A stretch of DNA of 64,000 bases, from NCBI GenBank assembly GCA_942486035.1, contig CALNXK010000179.1:306001-370000 (forward strand), written 5' to 3'. Under the pieces are notes generated by a model. It saw only the letters and a program-made list of their open reading frames with translations. It was not told where the DNA came from and made no database searches. The translations under genes were made by a program, and so were the position numbers. Position 1 is the stretch's first letter. The number at the start of each line of letters is the position of its first letter. The DNA comes from Porites lobata. Its lineage: Eukaryota; Cnidaria; Anthozoa; Scleractinia; Poritidae. This document shows, piece after piece, positions 15,401 to 27,400 of this stretch.

Positions 15401-18400
15401 CTGGTTTGTATTTAGCAATTTCAGGTTCCGCAGTTTTCAGGATAGGCTGTGGCTCACCAGTAACATTAACTGGTTCAAAAACGACTGAATTGATTTCAAA
15501 CTCAAACGGCATTTCCACCTCCGCTCTTAGAGCATCTTCAACAACGGGTTCAATCTCTCCAGATGATGGAATCATCACCAAACTAGTCTTGCATGAGGCT
15601 TCGCCTGCTTCGTTAAAGGCTACACACTTATATGTCCCAGCATCTTTGAATGCCGTCTGCTCAAGAATGAGGGAGAATTTTCCATGCTCAACGTCTTCCT
15701 TAATTACAAATCGTTCATTATCTTCAATCACTTCTCCATCCTTCAGCCAATTGACTTCAGGAGGTGGATTACCAGCCACAATAACACTGAACGTTACAGA
15801 CTGGCCTTCTGATATCGTTTGACTCTCAGCTTTTTGTTTAAAGAAGGGTACACTGTTTTCCTCTTCTACAAGTAGTTCACACTCTGTTGAAGCCACTCCA
15901 AAGTCATTCTTAGCCAAACATTGGTAATCAGCTTCATCATCCAGCTCTGCACGAAAGATTATCAAACGGCAGACTTTACCATCAAACTCAGTCCTAACAC
16001 GTGTCGTCTGCCTTAAACGTGCATCATCTTTGCGCCACTCAACGGAAATTTCGGGTGAACCAATTACCTCGCATTCTAAAGTGACAGGAGAATTTTCAAC
16101 AGCTGTTGACGACTGTAGGGTCTTTACAAACTCTGGCGCACATCCTTGTGGTTTTGCCGCTATATGAAAACAAACGCATAAAGCAGATTTCTTCCACGTT
16201 CACTCCAGCGAATGTGTCAAAGCACGAACGACGTACGAACAGCACGGAATGGACGAGCTGAGATACAAGACAGCGTCCTTTAAGCGAAGTTTTTGCTTAC
16301 TCAGCTACTTAGAACCTGTTTTAAGGAAGCCAATGGCAATTGACACATCAAAAGCAACAACCAATAGGATGTGCCAATGACTATTCTGCAGTTCTAAGCA
16401 ACTAACATAGTAAAAGCATCATATAAAGAAAGTCCCTCAAACAAAGCAAAAGTACTTATCACGAACATCTAAATGCATGCATCTTTAGTACCTAAAGTTC
16501 AATTTGAGTTAAACTATTCCCATCGCTTCAGTGAACCCTTATACAGCTGCCCTCCTCGGCTTCATTTCATTCATCAGGGTATTATTTTAAAAAAAGCAAG
16601 ACCAAAGCTGAACTGGAGATTTTTTCCATGCATGGTGCACACAACGTCGAGCAGAAATATACTTACACAAAGTGAATATAAAGCTGTCCCAACAACAGAT
16701 AACAATCTAACTCATTCTATAATCTCAACCGCAAGATCTCACTTCGTAAGCTGCAGAATAGACGGTGTTGTACAAGAGTACCAGCAACATAACTTTGTCT
16801 GAGGCCGAAACCACTAAGAACTGTCTTAACAGTTAGTCCCGACGTTCCCGAAGAAAATAACATATGACACACAAAAGGAAAAACATAGAAGAAAAGCTGT
16901 GCTTTATGCAGGTGCCGTGCGTTTGTTATTATTACTTTCTAATACCAATGTTACTTAAATTAAATTTAAAGTAAGAACAGCCCATCAACAAGTCCATTAC
17001 AGGACAAACACAGGTTACTTTAGAGCTACATTAAAACAATTCATAGAGCGCCATTTACGCTTTACATTATGGCTATACTGAGGCACAACATTAACTAGAT
17101 CACAAAACATATGCAACATGTTTCCAAGACAGAAGTTTACACTGTACGTCACATAAGCATTAACAGCCGCAACATTTTAAGAGGAAATGCAAGCATGCGA
17201 GTTACTGCCTACGTTGATGTTCGCTAGAGAAAGCTAGAGTAAGCCTTGAGGTCTGCCAAGTATACTCCATTACATAAGAACAGCCCTTCAAAGGAATCAT
17301 ATGAATGGTGTATAGTCATTGGATAGCGGCAAAGCGGCTTCTGTGGATTTGATTAATCAGGTTATACTATCAAATTATAAAGCTTTAAACGGAGAGTTAA
17401 AAAATATCTAGCATTTCGATTTTGAGTCACGTTGAGTCACCTTCCAAACATGACTAGGGTTACAGCGTTATGATCGAACTCAAATATAAAAGGATTTGTA
17501 ACGAGTGACCAGAACATAATAGCATTAGTGCCAATATCTCGCCGTACTGATGAGAGTCATTGGTAATGTTTGACAAATAGACATTTTTCACCTTGTCATA
17601 CTCAGCATCCTTCCTCCCCCACCATCCCCACGCAAAAAAAATCGTTTTGGCCATTTTGCATTATTGCTGTCTTTGGGGCTTAATAGCCACTTCATGTCTA
17701 ACTTGTGCTGATTTTCGATCTCTATGATTCTTGTGGGTCACCAATGAGGAAAGAGGAAGCGAAAAAAATCAGCTAGCTGCAACTCAGAGATTTTGGCCAA
17801 TCAAAATAATTTAAGGGTGTAAAGTTTTTATTCTCAATTAAATGGACGACTCTGTCTGATCGATACCAAAATAACACCAAAAAAAACAAACATAAAAGAA
17901 AACTTCTCTTCACTTTGTTTTCACATGCACCTATCACGTTTACCAAAAGGCTCAAACTCAGCATGCCTCTATTGCAGAAGCCTATTACTCTTTTGTCTAG
18001 TTCGTTCGTGAACCACTTAACAGCTCTCAAACGCAAGGAAATATCACATAATTCATAATTAATTTAATCTGATAGTCAACATGATTATCATTTTGCTAGG
18101 TAAATAAAAAAAGCTCACCTTCAATGTTTACATTGTATGTTCTGGTGGATGTTCCAGCTGGGTTACTTGCCACACATTTATAAACACCGGAGTCATCGGG
18201 GCCAGCACCTGCAATGGTCAAGGTGTGTTTCCCATCCTTGGCTTTGATGTTAAAACGGCTGCTGTCCTCTACTTTGCTATTATCTTTGACCCATTCTACA
18301 GTTGGTACAGGCTTTCCGCTGACTGTTGACTGCAACACTATATCGCCACCTTCCCCCACTTCCTTTGGAAATGTAGGCTCATCTGTAAACACAGGGGGGA

Positions 18401-21400
18401 TAGGTTTCTCGGTGACAGTCAGTTCTCCAACGCAAGATGCCTGTCCAGCTTCATTTGACGCAGTACAGCGGTATACTCCACCATCAGACAATAGGCAATT
18501 GGATAGTTCCAGGGAATGCATATCATCATCTGACAGGAATTCATAACGTTCATCGCCATCTAAAGAGTTGTCATTCTTAAACCACTGTACTCCCGGTTGT
18601 GGGGTACCAGAGACACGGACACCGAATCGGGCCAAATCCCCTTCACACAACTCAATACTGGTCATTTTCTTAACAAATTCAGGAGCCACAACTGCCTCTT
18701 CAACAATTAGTTCTACAGCATGAGACACTCTACCCACTTCATTAGTTGCTGTGCAAGTGAATTCGCCATCATCGGTCTGCTTCGCATCCTTGATAGTAAG
18801 AACGGATCTGTTTCCATCGAACTCTAGCTTGAAATGATGACTGTCCCGAATCAGCTTTCCATCTTTAAACCACTCAATTTCTGGCTCTGGTAAACCTGAA
18901 ACAATGGCTTCTAAGCGAGCTTGGCCTCCTTCGACAATCTGGGCCCCCTCAGGACGGACAAGGAATTCTGGAGCATGCATCTCCTTTTCGACTTCAAGAG
19001 TAGCCGCACAAGTGTCCCTGCCACCACTGTTTGAAGCAACACAGCTATATTTCCCACTATCTGCTATTCGAGAACGAGTAATGGACAATGTGTGAATGCG
19101 TCCGTCCATGTCAAATTGAAGGTGATTATCGGGGGCAACATCTTCTCCATCTTTGAGCCATTTGAGGGTTGGTTTGGGCCTGCCGCTAACCTCCACTTCT
19201 AAGTCCACATCAGATCCTTCAACAACCTTCCTGTTTTCGAGGCGCTGCAGAAACTTTGGTGGGATGATATTTTCTTTAACAGTCACCTTTCCTTCACACG
19301 TTGCTTCACCAGCCTCGTTTGCTGCTGTACATCTATAAGTACCTTGATCTTCAGGAGTGATACCATAGATTAGGCATGCGTAGCTTCCCCTTTCCTCGTT
19401 ATCAACAAATTCTACCCGAGATGTTTCCTCGATAGGAACACCATTCCTGTACCAATCAATATCAGGCTCAGTCCCTTGAATACGCACCTCTAGCCTCACA
19501 TCACTGTTCTCACTGACCTCAAGGTCTCTTAAGACTTCCAAGAAAGACGGCTTTTTAATCTTCTCTCGAACAGAAAGCTTTCCCGTACACGAAACTTTAC
19601 CAGCTTCATTTGTAGCAGTGAAAGTGTACTCCCCCTCGTCATCTAGGAGAACGTCCCTTAAAATAAGTTTGTAAGTATCACCAATTGTTTCCAAAATAGT
19701 CTCGTCATTTTCCATTATCTCTGCATTGTTTGTGGACCAGTGACCAAGTGGTTTCGGAACACCAGAAACATTAACTTCAAATCGAGCTGTATCTCCCTCC
19801 GTCACAGTGACATCTTGCAATCTTTTTGTAATTTTAGGAGGTATGGTCTTTTCCGCTTTTGGAACACCGAGCACTCCGTCAAGAGGAATCTCATTCTCCA
19901 AAGTTAGGTTTTGAAACACAGGAACTTCTTCCACAACCTCGTTAATACTGGCGACAAATACCTCCACTTTACAGGACACTTCCCCAGCTTTATTTGAAGC
20001 AACACATCTATAAATTCCCTCATCGTCGAGTTCCGCGTTTTCAATGACCAGTGTCCCATCGGGCAAACAACGGATATGCCCTCTTTCAGGTATTTCTTCT
20101 TCCTGTTCTGTGTACCAGATAACCGTGGGTGTGGGTAACCCATCTACTTTTACTTCGAAGGAAGCACTACCTCCTTCAACAAGACGGGCACTGTCAGGTT
20201 TCTTCAGAAAAGAAGGAGCTACAGACGGTTCCTCTACAAAGAGTGGTTTAACATGCAGTGGTGCAACGCTTTCAACTTTGCCTGCATCGTTGACAGCTTG
20301 GCATTTGACTTCACCAGAGTCTTCAGGTATTGCGTTGTGGATAATAAGTCTATGCAAATCGTCGGCTTTCGCTTCTTCGTATCTGCCACCCGCTGTAATT
20401 GGCACATCGTTCATCAACCATGTAACATCTGGCTCTGGGCTTCCCTGCACCTGTATCTCAAATGTGGCATCGCTTTGTTCCTCAACTTCAAGAGGATTTA
20501 GTGGTTGAACAAACTCTGGCTTAGAGGCGATCTCGTCAACCAGCAGCTCGGCCAAACATTCTACTCTTCCCAGAGAATTTTCTGCTACACATTTATATTC
20601 GGCTTCATCATCTAACACCGCACGATCAATAACCAGAGAATGTTTATTTCCCTCCTGAATAATGCGGGTATTCTTGTCTTCTTCAACCAACTCGTTTTCA
20701 ACAAACCACTGCAATGTTGGCTTTGGTGATCCATCAACTATAACTTCCAAGCTTACATTATCTCCCTCATTTACATGAAGAGTTGACAGTTTTTTTATGA
20801 ATGCCGGTGGTTTCCCACTTGGCTCTATTTCAGCGGGTGGAGCTAAATCTGTCACATCTGGGATCTTGGCACGGGTAGTCTTAACCACTTCCTCTACCAC
20901 TCTAAGCTGTGCACTTGTAACAGCCTTGCCTGCAATATTTGTTATGATGCATTTATACTGCCCAGAGTCATTTGGTCCTATGTCCTCAAGCACAAGCAAC
21001 GATGATCCTGGCTCAGTCTCTATATCCATGCCTTCGTCATCTTCAGACACCTCCTCATCATCTAAAAACCATTTTACCTTTGGCTCTGGGCTGCCAATGT
21101 ACTTAACAGAAAATTCTACAGTGTTTCCAGCGTCTGCCGTCGAGTCATATAGCTTTTTGGTAAACCTTGGTGGTACAGTGTCTTCTGCAACAACAAGTGT
21201 TGCTTCACAAGTAGCTGTGCCGAACTTGTTTTGGGCCTTGCATGTGTATGTACCGCTGTCATCATCTCTACAGTTTGTTATGACCAAGGTATGGAAGTTT
21301 TGATTTGCTTGAACTTCGACCCTAGGAGCAGCTTTTACGAGTTTTGATCCCTTGAGCCATTCTACCACTGGTGTTGGCTTTCCTTCGACATGTACCTCAA

Positions 21401-24400
21401 ACCGCACTGGATTACCATCGGGTATTTCAATGTTCTCCAGTACCTTGGTAAACTCTGGAGATTTACCCTCACCGTGGACTGTCACATTAGCTGAACAGCT
21501 ATCTTTCCCTACAGAGTTAGTCGCTTTGCAAGTGTAAGTTCCTTCATCATTCATGTCGACCCTCAGTATGCTCAAGATGCAAGAGCTATCGGGAGTCACC
21601 ATCATTTGAAACCGGCTATTTTCATGAAGTTGTTGTTGACCTTTAAACCAAGCAATGTTTGGATCTGGCCTCCCAATGACTGTACATTTAAGTTTCGCTG
21701 GCTCTCCTTCTGCAACATCAACATTTTCCAACGGTGAGGTAAATTTTGCAGGTATTTGCAGTGGTGAGATGTGCAAATGTGCTGACGACTCAGCATCTCC
21801 AGCCTCGTTCACAGCCTTACAAGTGTAATCCCCTGCATCGTCTGCCTTGCTGTACATGAGGATTAGTGCAGAGGTGTCTTCATCATGAATAATCTCTATG
21901 TGCTCGTCCTTTTTCACAGGCTGCCCATCCTTGTACCAACTCACTTCAGGTTCTGGCATTCCTGTGACTTTGACATCAAATCGAGTACAGGACCCTTCAA
22001 CAATGAAAACGTCCTTTAATTGTTTTACAAAGGCAGGGGGGCTTGTTGGTGTGACCTGTGTGACAGTTAGTTTGCACGACTTTGTGACTTCTCCAGCAGT
22101 GTTCTTAGCTCGGCAGGTGTAGTTTCCTTGGTCACTGCATCGTGCATCTTTGATCTCCAGGCTGCAAACATCATTGTATCTCACTGCGTGAAATCGCCTG
22201 TGTGGATAAATTGTAATTGGCTGGTCATCTTTGTACCACACAACTTCTGGCGGAGGTGTGCCAGTGACGAATATTTGCATTTCCACAGAATCGCCTTCTT
22301 CTATTGTCTTGTCAAGTAGCTCAGTAGAAAATTCCGGAGGTATAGATCGCCGTCGAGTATTAAGTACGCTCTCTGTCATCACATGGATCTCAGAGGCACT
22401 TATGTCACCAGAAGTGGGAAGTTGAACTTGAATGGGCTGCAAATCAGTATTATCTTTTCCACCAAGTGTGAAACTTACTGTAGGCGGAGGTTGCTTTGGA
22501 TCTCTGCAACAATTAAAACAAAAAAGTTCTAGTTAGTTTGGAAGATGTATTGGTTTCTCTAAACCGGGGGTCAGACAGATCGTGTTTCCTGTCAGCCAGA
22601 TGGACTTGCAACAGCACATTCTACCGTTCCACCACAACAAAATAGCATTGTTTATCAGGCTCTTACCAATTTGGACTTTAAACATTGTAAGTTCATTTCA
22701 CAGTCACGATTCTAACACCTAAAGTTTAAGGGTCCATATTTTACGTCGGTAGCTCGAAATAGTCATCTGACTAACAAACCTAAGGCTGACGGTGAGGTCA
22801 TTTTACCACCTCTCTCCTTCAGTGCTACGTTTAACGGGAATTTAAAGCAACTTAAAGCTACACGGAAAGGAAAGAAGTCGAAAAAAGGATTTGTAGTCAC
22901 ACAAGGGAATGGAACTCGGGACCTCCTGCACAGACGGCAGCGCACTAAGCAACTGCACTAATCCTTCCACCTCACTTACTTCACTTATTTAAAAGAAAAC
23001 TCACAGTTTAATCACAACCGTCTGTGGTTCCTCTTCATCTGGCTCTTCCTCTGATTCGCTAGCTGTTAAAAACACACAGAAAAATAAGCATGTAAGAGGC
23101 ACCTAAACAAATGCTTAAATGGCTTCTTCTTTACCAGAAAAAACGCAGTCATAAAAGATAACTTGTGATTAATTCAGCATATCAGTAGCACAGTGTTTTT
23201 CTTACATTCAACATTAAGGTCTGCGGAAGAAGTCGCCGTTCCCGCTATATTGCTGGCTTGACAAATATACGTCCCTTCATCTTCAATATCAACATCTGAT
23301 ATTTTTAGCGAGTACAAATCGCCTTCCCTCTCTGCATGGATACGCTCTCCGGTCCTGACAGGTCGATCGTCCTTTAACCAAGATATTTCTGGTTCGGGAA
23401 TTCCAGACACACGGGCATCTAGCTGTGTTGGTCTACCCTCTTTGGCCTTTTGATCTTCCAGTGGCAATATAAATTCAGGTGCCACTGGAGCTGACGACAA
23501 TTCAACTGGTGCCATTTCGACAACGACTTCCCTTTCTGGAGTAGGGATGGTAAATTGTGCAATCTCCTGAGGTACCTTAGGCCCAGGTTTCGATTTAAGC
23601 TTCACAATGTACTCAGCTGGCATGATGATCTCGGCCGTTGACTTCTTGCGCTTTAAAACTGTTGATGGCACCCAAACTTCATCGCCCTTAGAGCCATCTG
23701 ACCTGAACCTGACAACTTTGTACATTCCTGGGCGTGACATCCGATCGAGAACCAAAACTGTCTCTTCTTTTTGAAGGCATATGTTGTTAAGTTCGTCTCT
23801 GTAATCTTCTAACGCAACGTAAAACTCCACCTCTTTGGGAATTTCACTGATTAGGATCTCAAACCTAGAAAATAGTAAAAAGGTTATGAAAACAGGTATA
23901 GGGACAATTAACATAAGTAGCTTTTGGAGTATGCGTCTGTGCGTAGCTACACACAAAGAATCTTGATTTTTGCAAAGGCAATAAATCCATGGTTCTTCTA
24001 AAACGAAACCTGAAACTTAAGAGAGTCTAACGGGAAATTTTATCACCGTGCCAAATATGAATCAGAGGACTTCAAAATGAAACAAAAAAGGAAAGGGAAG
24101 GTCCATGAAAAAATATACAATTAACATACATTTCTGAAAATAAGACATATCAGGGTCAATTCTAAACAAATCTCAAGTGCAGGTAACTTACTGGGTATGC
24201 TGAGTTATTTCGGCACAAAGTCTATCTATAACTTCCTTCCCAGCCTGAAAAAGAAATATCTTTTGCTCATTTTGGTTCCATAAACGAGAAGACAACACAA
24301 CATATTGAAATAAAGCACGGAAATAGAGGCCAACAGAAAATAGTTAATAATGACCACCGAAAAACATTATAATTAGCAATCAATATAAATTAGCATGGAG

Positions 24401-27400
24401 TAATCATACAATTACCCGTCACTAAATGATAGCAAACGAATAATCTTGACTTCTAAAGACTTTACCTCAAGATCATGGGTGTCGACGCCGGCCTTCCTTC
24501 CACATTGTAACAGATCAGTCAAGTAAGCTCTGTACTCCAAAATACGCTCAACTGGCCGATCAAGAAGTTCTTCAACGGGACGACAAGAACTTTCTGCTTC
24601 ACACACCTACATCAAAGAAACACATTTGGGAAAGGTACTAAGCACCAGAATTAATACTGAAAAAGTATTAAACAATCCACACTAATCAGGATCTTGGAAT
24701 TGCCAGTTGAGCAGGGAACTCAAAACAGTTGCAAGGAAAGGCTTCTTAAAATGAAGACAAAAGCTCATCAAATTCTCAAAACCCACCTTGAAGAAGTCTT
24801 TCGGGTGTGACTCTAAAAAGTTGTCCGAGTCACCTTTTCCATCACAGTAGATTATGTATCTTTCAAGCTCATTTTCCTTCAAGAAAACAAAAGATACAGT
24901 AAAAAGTCATACAGTGAAACCTGTCTTTAGCGTATCCCATAAACAGCAGCAAATATCGATTAGTCATGGGACAATGTCAGAGCTAAACGCGCCCATGTAC
25001 GGCGAATTTCTAGCTGCGCTAAAAATGATGACCGAGCAGGTTAAATGCTTTGGACTTTGTTTCTGTATGGGAACCAGCCCTCATGACAACAGACTGATTT
25101 AGCCATCCCTGCTAAGATACTTACCCGTTTCACAAACACTTTTCCGATTTCCGAAGGATTTCCTCGGCACTTTCTCAGCTCATCACGAAAGATCCTATAA
25201 GATACGCAAATGTTAAGTTAAAGGGAACGAGCCAGAAAACATCTGGAAAGTTAGCATCACAAAATTCTTCACTTGCAATTCCTGGACATACAAAGGTTTT
25301 AGGAAGGCTTGGGACTTGGGGATCAACACAACTTTCAAGATGTTATTATTTTAACGCTCATCTGTGTCTTACACTTTATGGAAGAAGAAGACATCTTCGG
25401 AGTTGATGAAGATGGTGTCCTTACAGTCCGCGACCTCTGGCGGTGCCTTTTCAAGCTGATAGATGTAATCCTGCAAAAGAGCAAACAACTTGACATGATA
25501 ATTTTGGTTTCTTATTGTCGCTGGAGTGTGTGTATTAATCATGAAATAATGTTATATGCAAATTCCTTCCGCTAACTCGAAGTAATTTTTGTTTCCCTCT
25601 AGATCATTTCTATATCATAGTAATTTTCCCCTCGATAACTCGATCCATGTTTTGATTCCTTAAAAAGCCGGGAAAAACCAGTGCACTGGCGCCCGAAACA
25701 TTGGATTTTGAAGTCCCATTAACGTGTTGTAGACATATAGTTTACTAGTGGAGGCTTATGTTATTTGTCACAAATCTAACGTGAAACAGCTTTACTTCTC
25801 TAAACAGTAAAACGCACGCTTTATTTAGGCCATGGACTGTTAAGCTACTTTCTGATTTAGAATCTAAAAGTATCTTTCAATTTTCACTGAACATTTCTAC
25901 AATACAATGTGAGTAAAATGTTCACTGTACAGTAAAAAACGTATATTACCTTAATCCAGCTATTTTCTTCAAGCTCCCGATAACTCAAACTCCCGATAAC
26001 TCGAACTTTTTCGATTTCCCTTGAAGGTTCGAGTTAACGGGAGTCGACTGTACATCAAACTACGTACCTCGGCGAGAGATCTTAAATCATCCACATATTT
26101 CTCCTCAGTTTCAATTAACGTGTCAGTGATGTCGTTCATCCTTTGCAGCGCAACTTCCTTCTCTAAATCTGGGGCTTCCCCATTCACGAAAGGAGATGGA
26201 ATTGTCAATTCTATTGCACCAAAGTTGAAGTCTTGAGGTGTGGTCATCAAGTATGCCTCTGATTCCACCTTTGGCTGTTCGATGTCGTCAGCATGGCCGT
26301 TAACAAGTCTACTCGCATCAATGCATGGATCTGACATTCTCCGTGGAGTACCAGGGGGAGTGAAAATTAGAACCGAGCCGGCATGTTGAGGAATGAGGAG
26401 CTCCGCATGTTTTCTTGGTTCCAAACTAAAAAGCCAACAAAACATTAAAGCAAAGATAAACTTGATGTAGTGTACTATATGAAGTTGCATGCCACCCAAA
26501 TACGCAACTCTGCTCTTCTTAGGAAGACTCAAATTAAGACCGTTATTATCCACACTCCATTTATGTTTAATCCAAGACAGTTCAAAGGGAATTTATCTTT
26601 TCTGAACACGTAATTTAAATTTAAAATGCATTCTACCTCTCAAATGTTGACTTAGTCGTTTAAAGTATAGTTGTAACTAGTCCAACAAAACTGCTCACGG
26701 CAAATAGCGTATGAAAATCCATTTTTCTATGGTGCATCATACCATGGTAGTCACTAGAAATGCAAAACCAGATAAACTAGCAGTACTTACGACCTACGAC
26801 TGTTTGCCACAGACTCTTCGATTTTCCGACAAATGTTCTCATTTGCAGTTTTCATATCCCTTCCTACTTTATCAATCTCCTCAGGGCTCGTCTTCTCCAA
26901 AGTATCCGCATTGCTCTCCACAGTCTTCTTGGAACGCACCTCAACATTCAGATTTTCACTAGGAGGTAAAGTGCCATAAAGATACAGATTTGACGTCATT
27001 TCCCGTTTCTCAGGTACCAGCATCTCCACTTCCGTTCTGGTCTCCTGCTTGATACTTGTCGTGGTTTCCTTTGTTGTTGTCTTCCAGACTCTTTTCCTCA
27101 TTAGCTGATTCTGATCCGGGGAAGCCGGTGGACGAATTTCCGTATGCAAAGCTGTTTCAACTTCAATGTCTGTGGTCACAAAGGGACCCAATGAGGTGAC
27201 TGTGACATCTTTCTTCACCACTTCTGCACCCCAAGGGGCTAAGGCCATCTCACTTGGTTCTCTTTTAGTATCTTCACTGATGTGAACTAGAATCTCATGT
27301 TCTGGAATTTCAACAGGTTTTACTGCTTTCCCTTTTTCAAACCACCCCTGGATCTCTGACTTGATGATAGGCTCAATCTTCTGCTCAGCTTCTAAACTTA

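Larger units (their letters stand above)
453..16095. other. Shorter introns of the Ig region
   Basis: The introns over 300 bp here (453-843, 1732-2037, 4498-5224, 5478-6149, 7746-8279, 8586-9308, 9691-10338, 10515-11210, 12111-12886, 13760-14095) are AT-rich. Apart from the tandem duplication at 1773-1956 and the repeat copy at 10800-10985, I recognise nothing in them. Confidence 0.6.

Noticed and set aside
15040..15822. 260-residue plus-strand open frame
   Set aside because: It is the antisense shadow of exon 38. Its Ser/Thr-rich translation with no domain pattern is what the reverse of an Ig exon gives. The same holds for other plus-strand frames over 18214-22425 and 27361-27627.
23206..24244. 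PH domain after DH
   Set aside because: All residues between the DH helix and the Ig are accounted for by the SH3-like domain and a basic linker. No PH strands or C-terminal Trp helix are visible.
26021..26236. Plus-strand frame over the DH start
   Set aside because: It is antisense to exon 29 and partly inside the pogo-like element.
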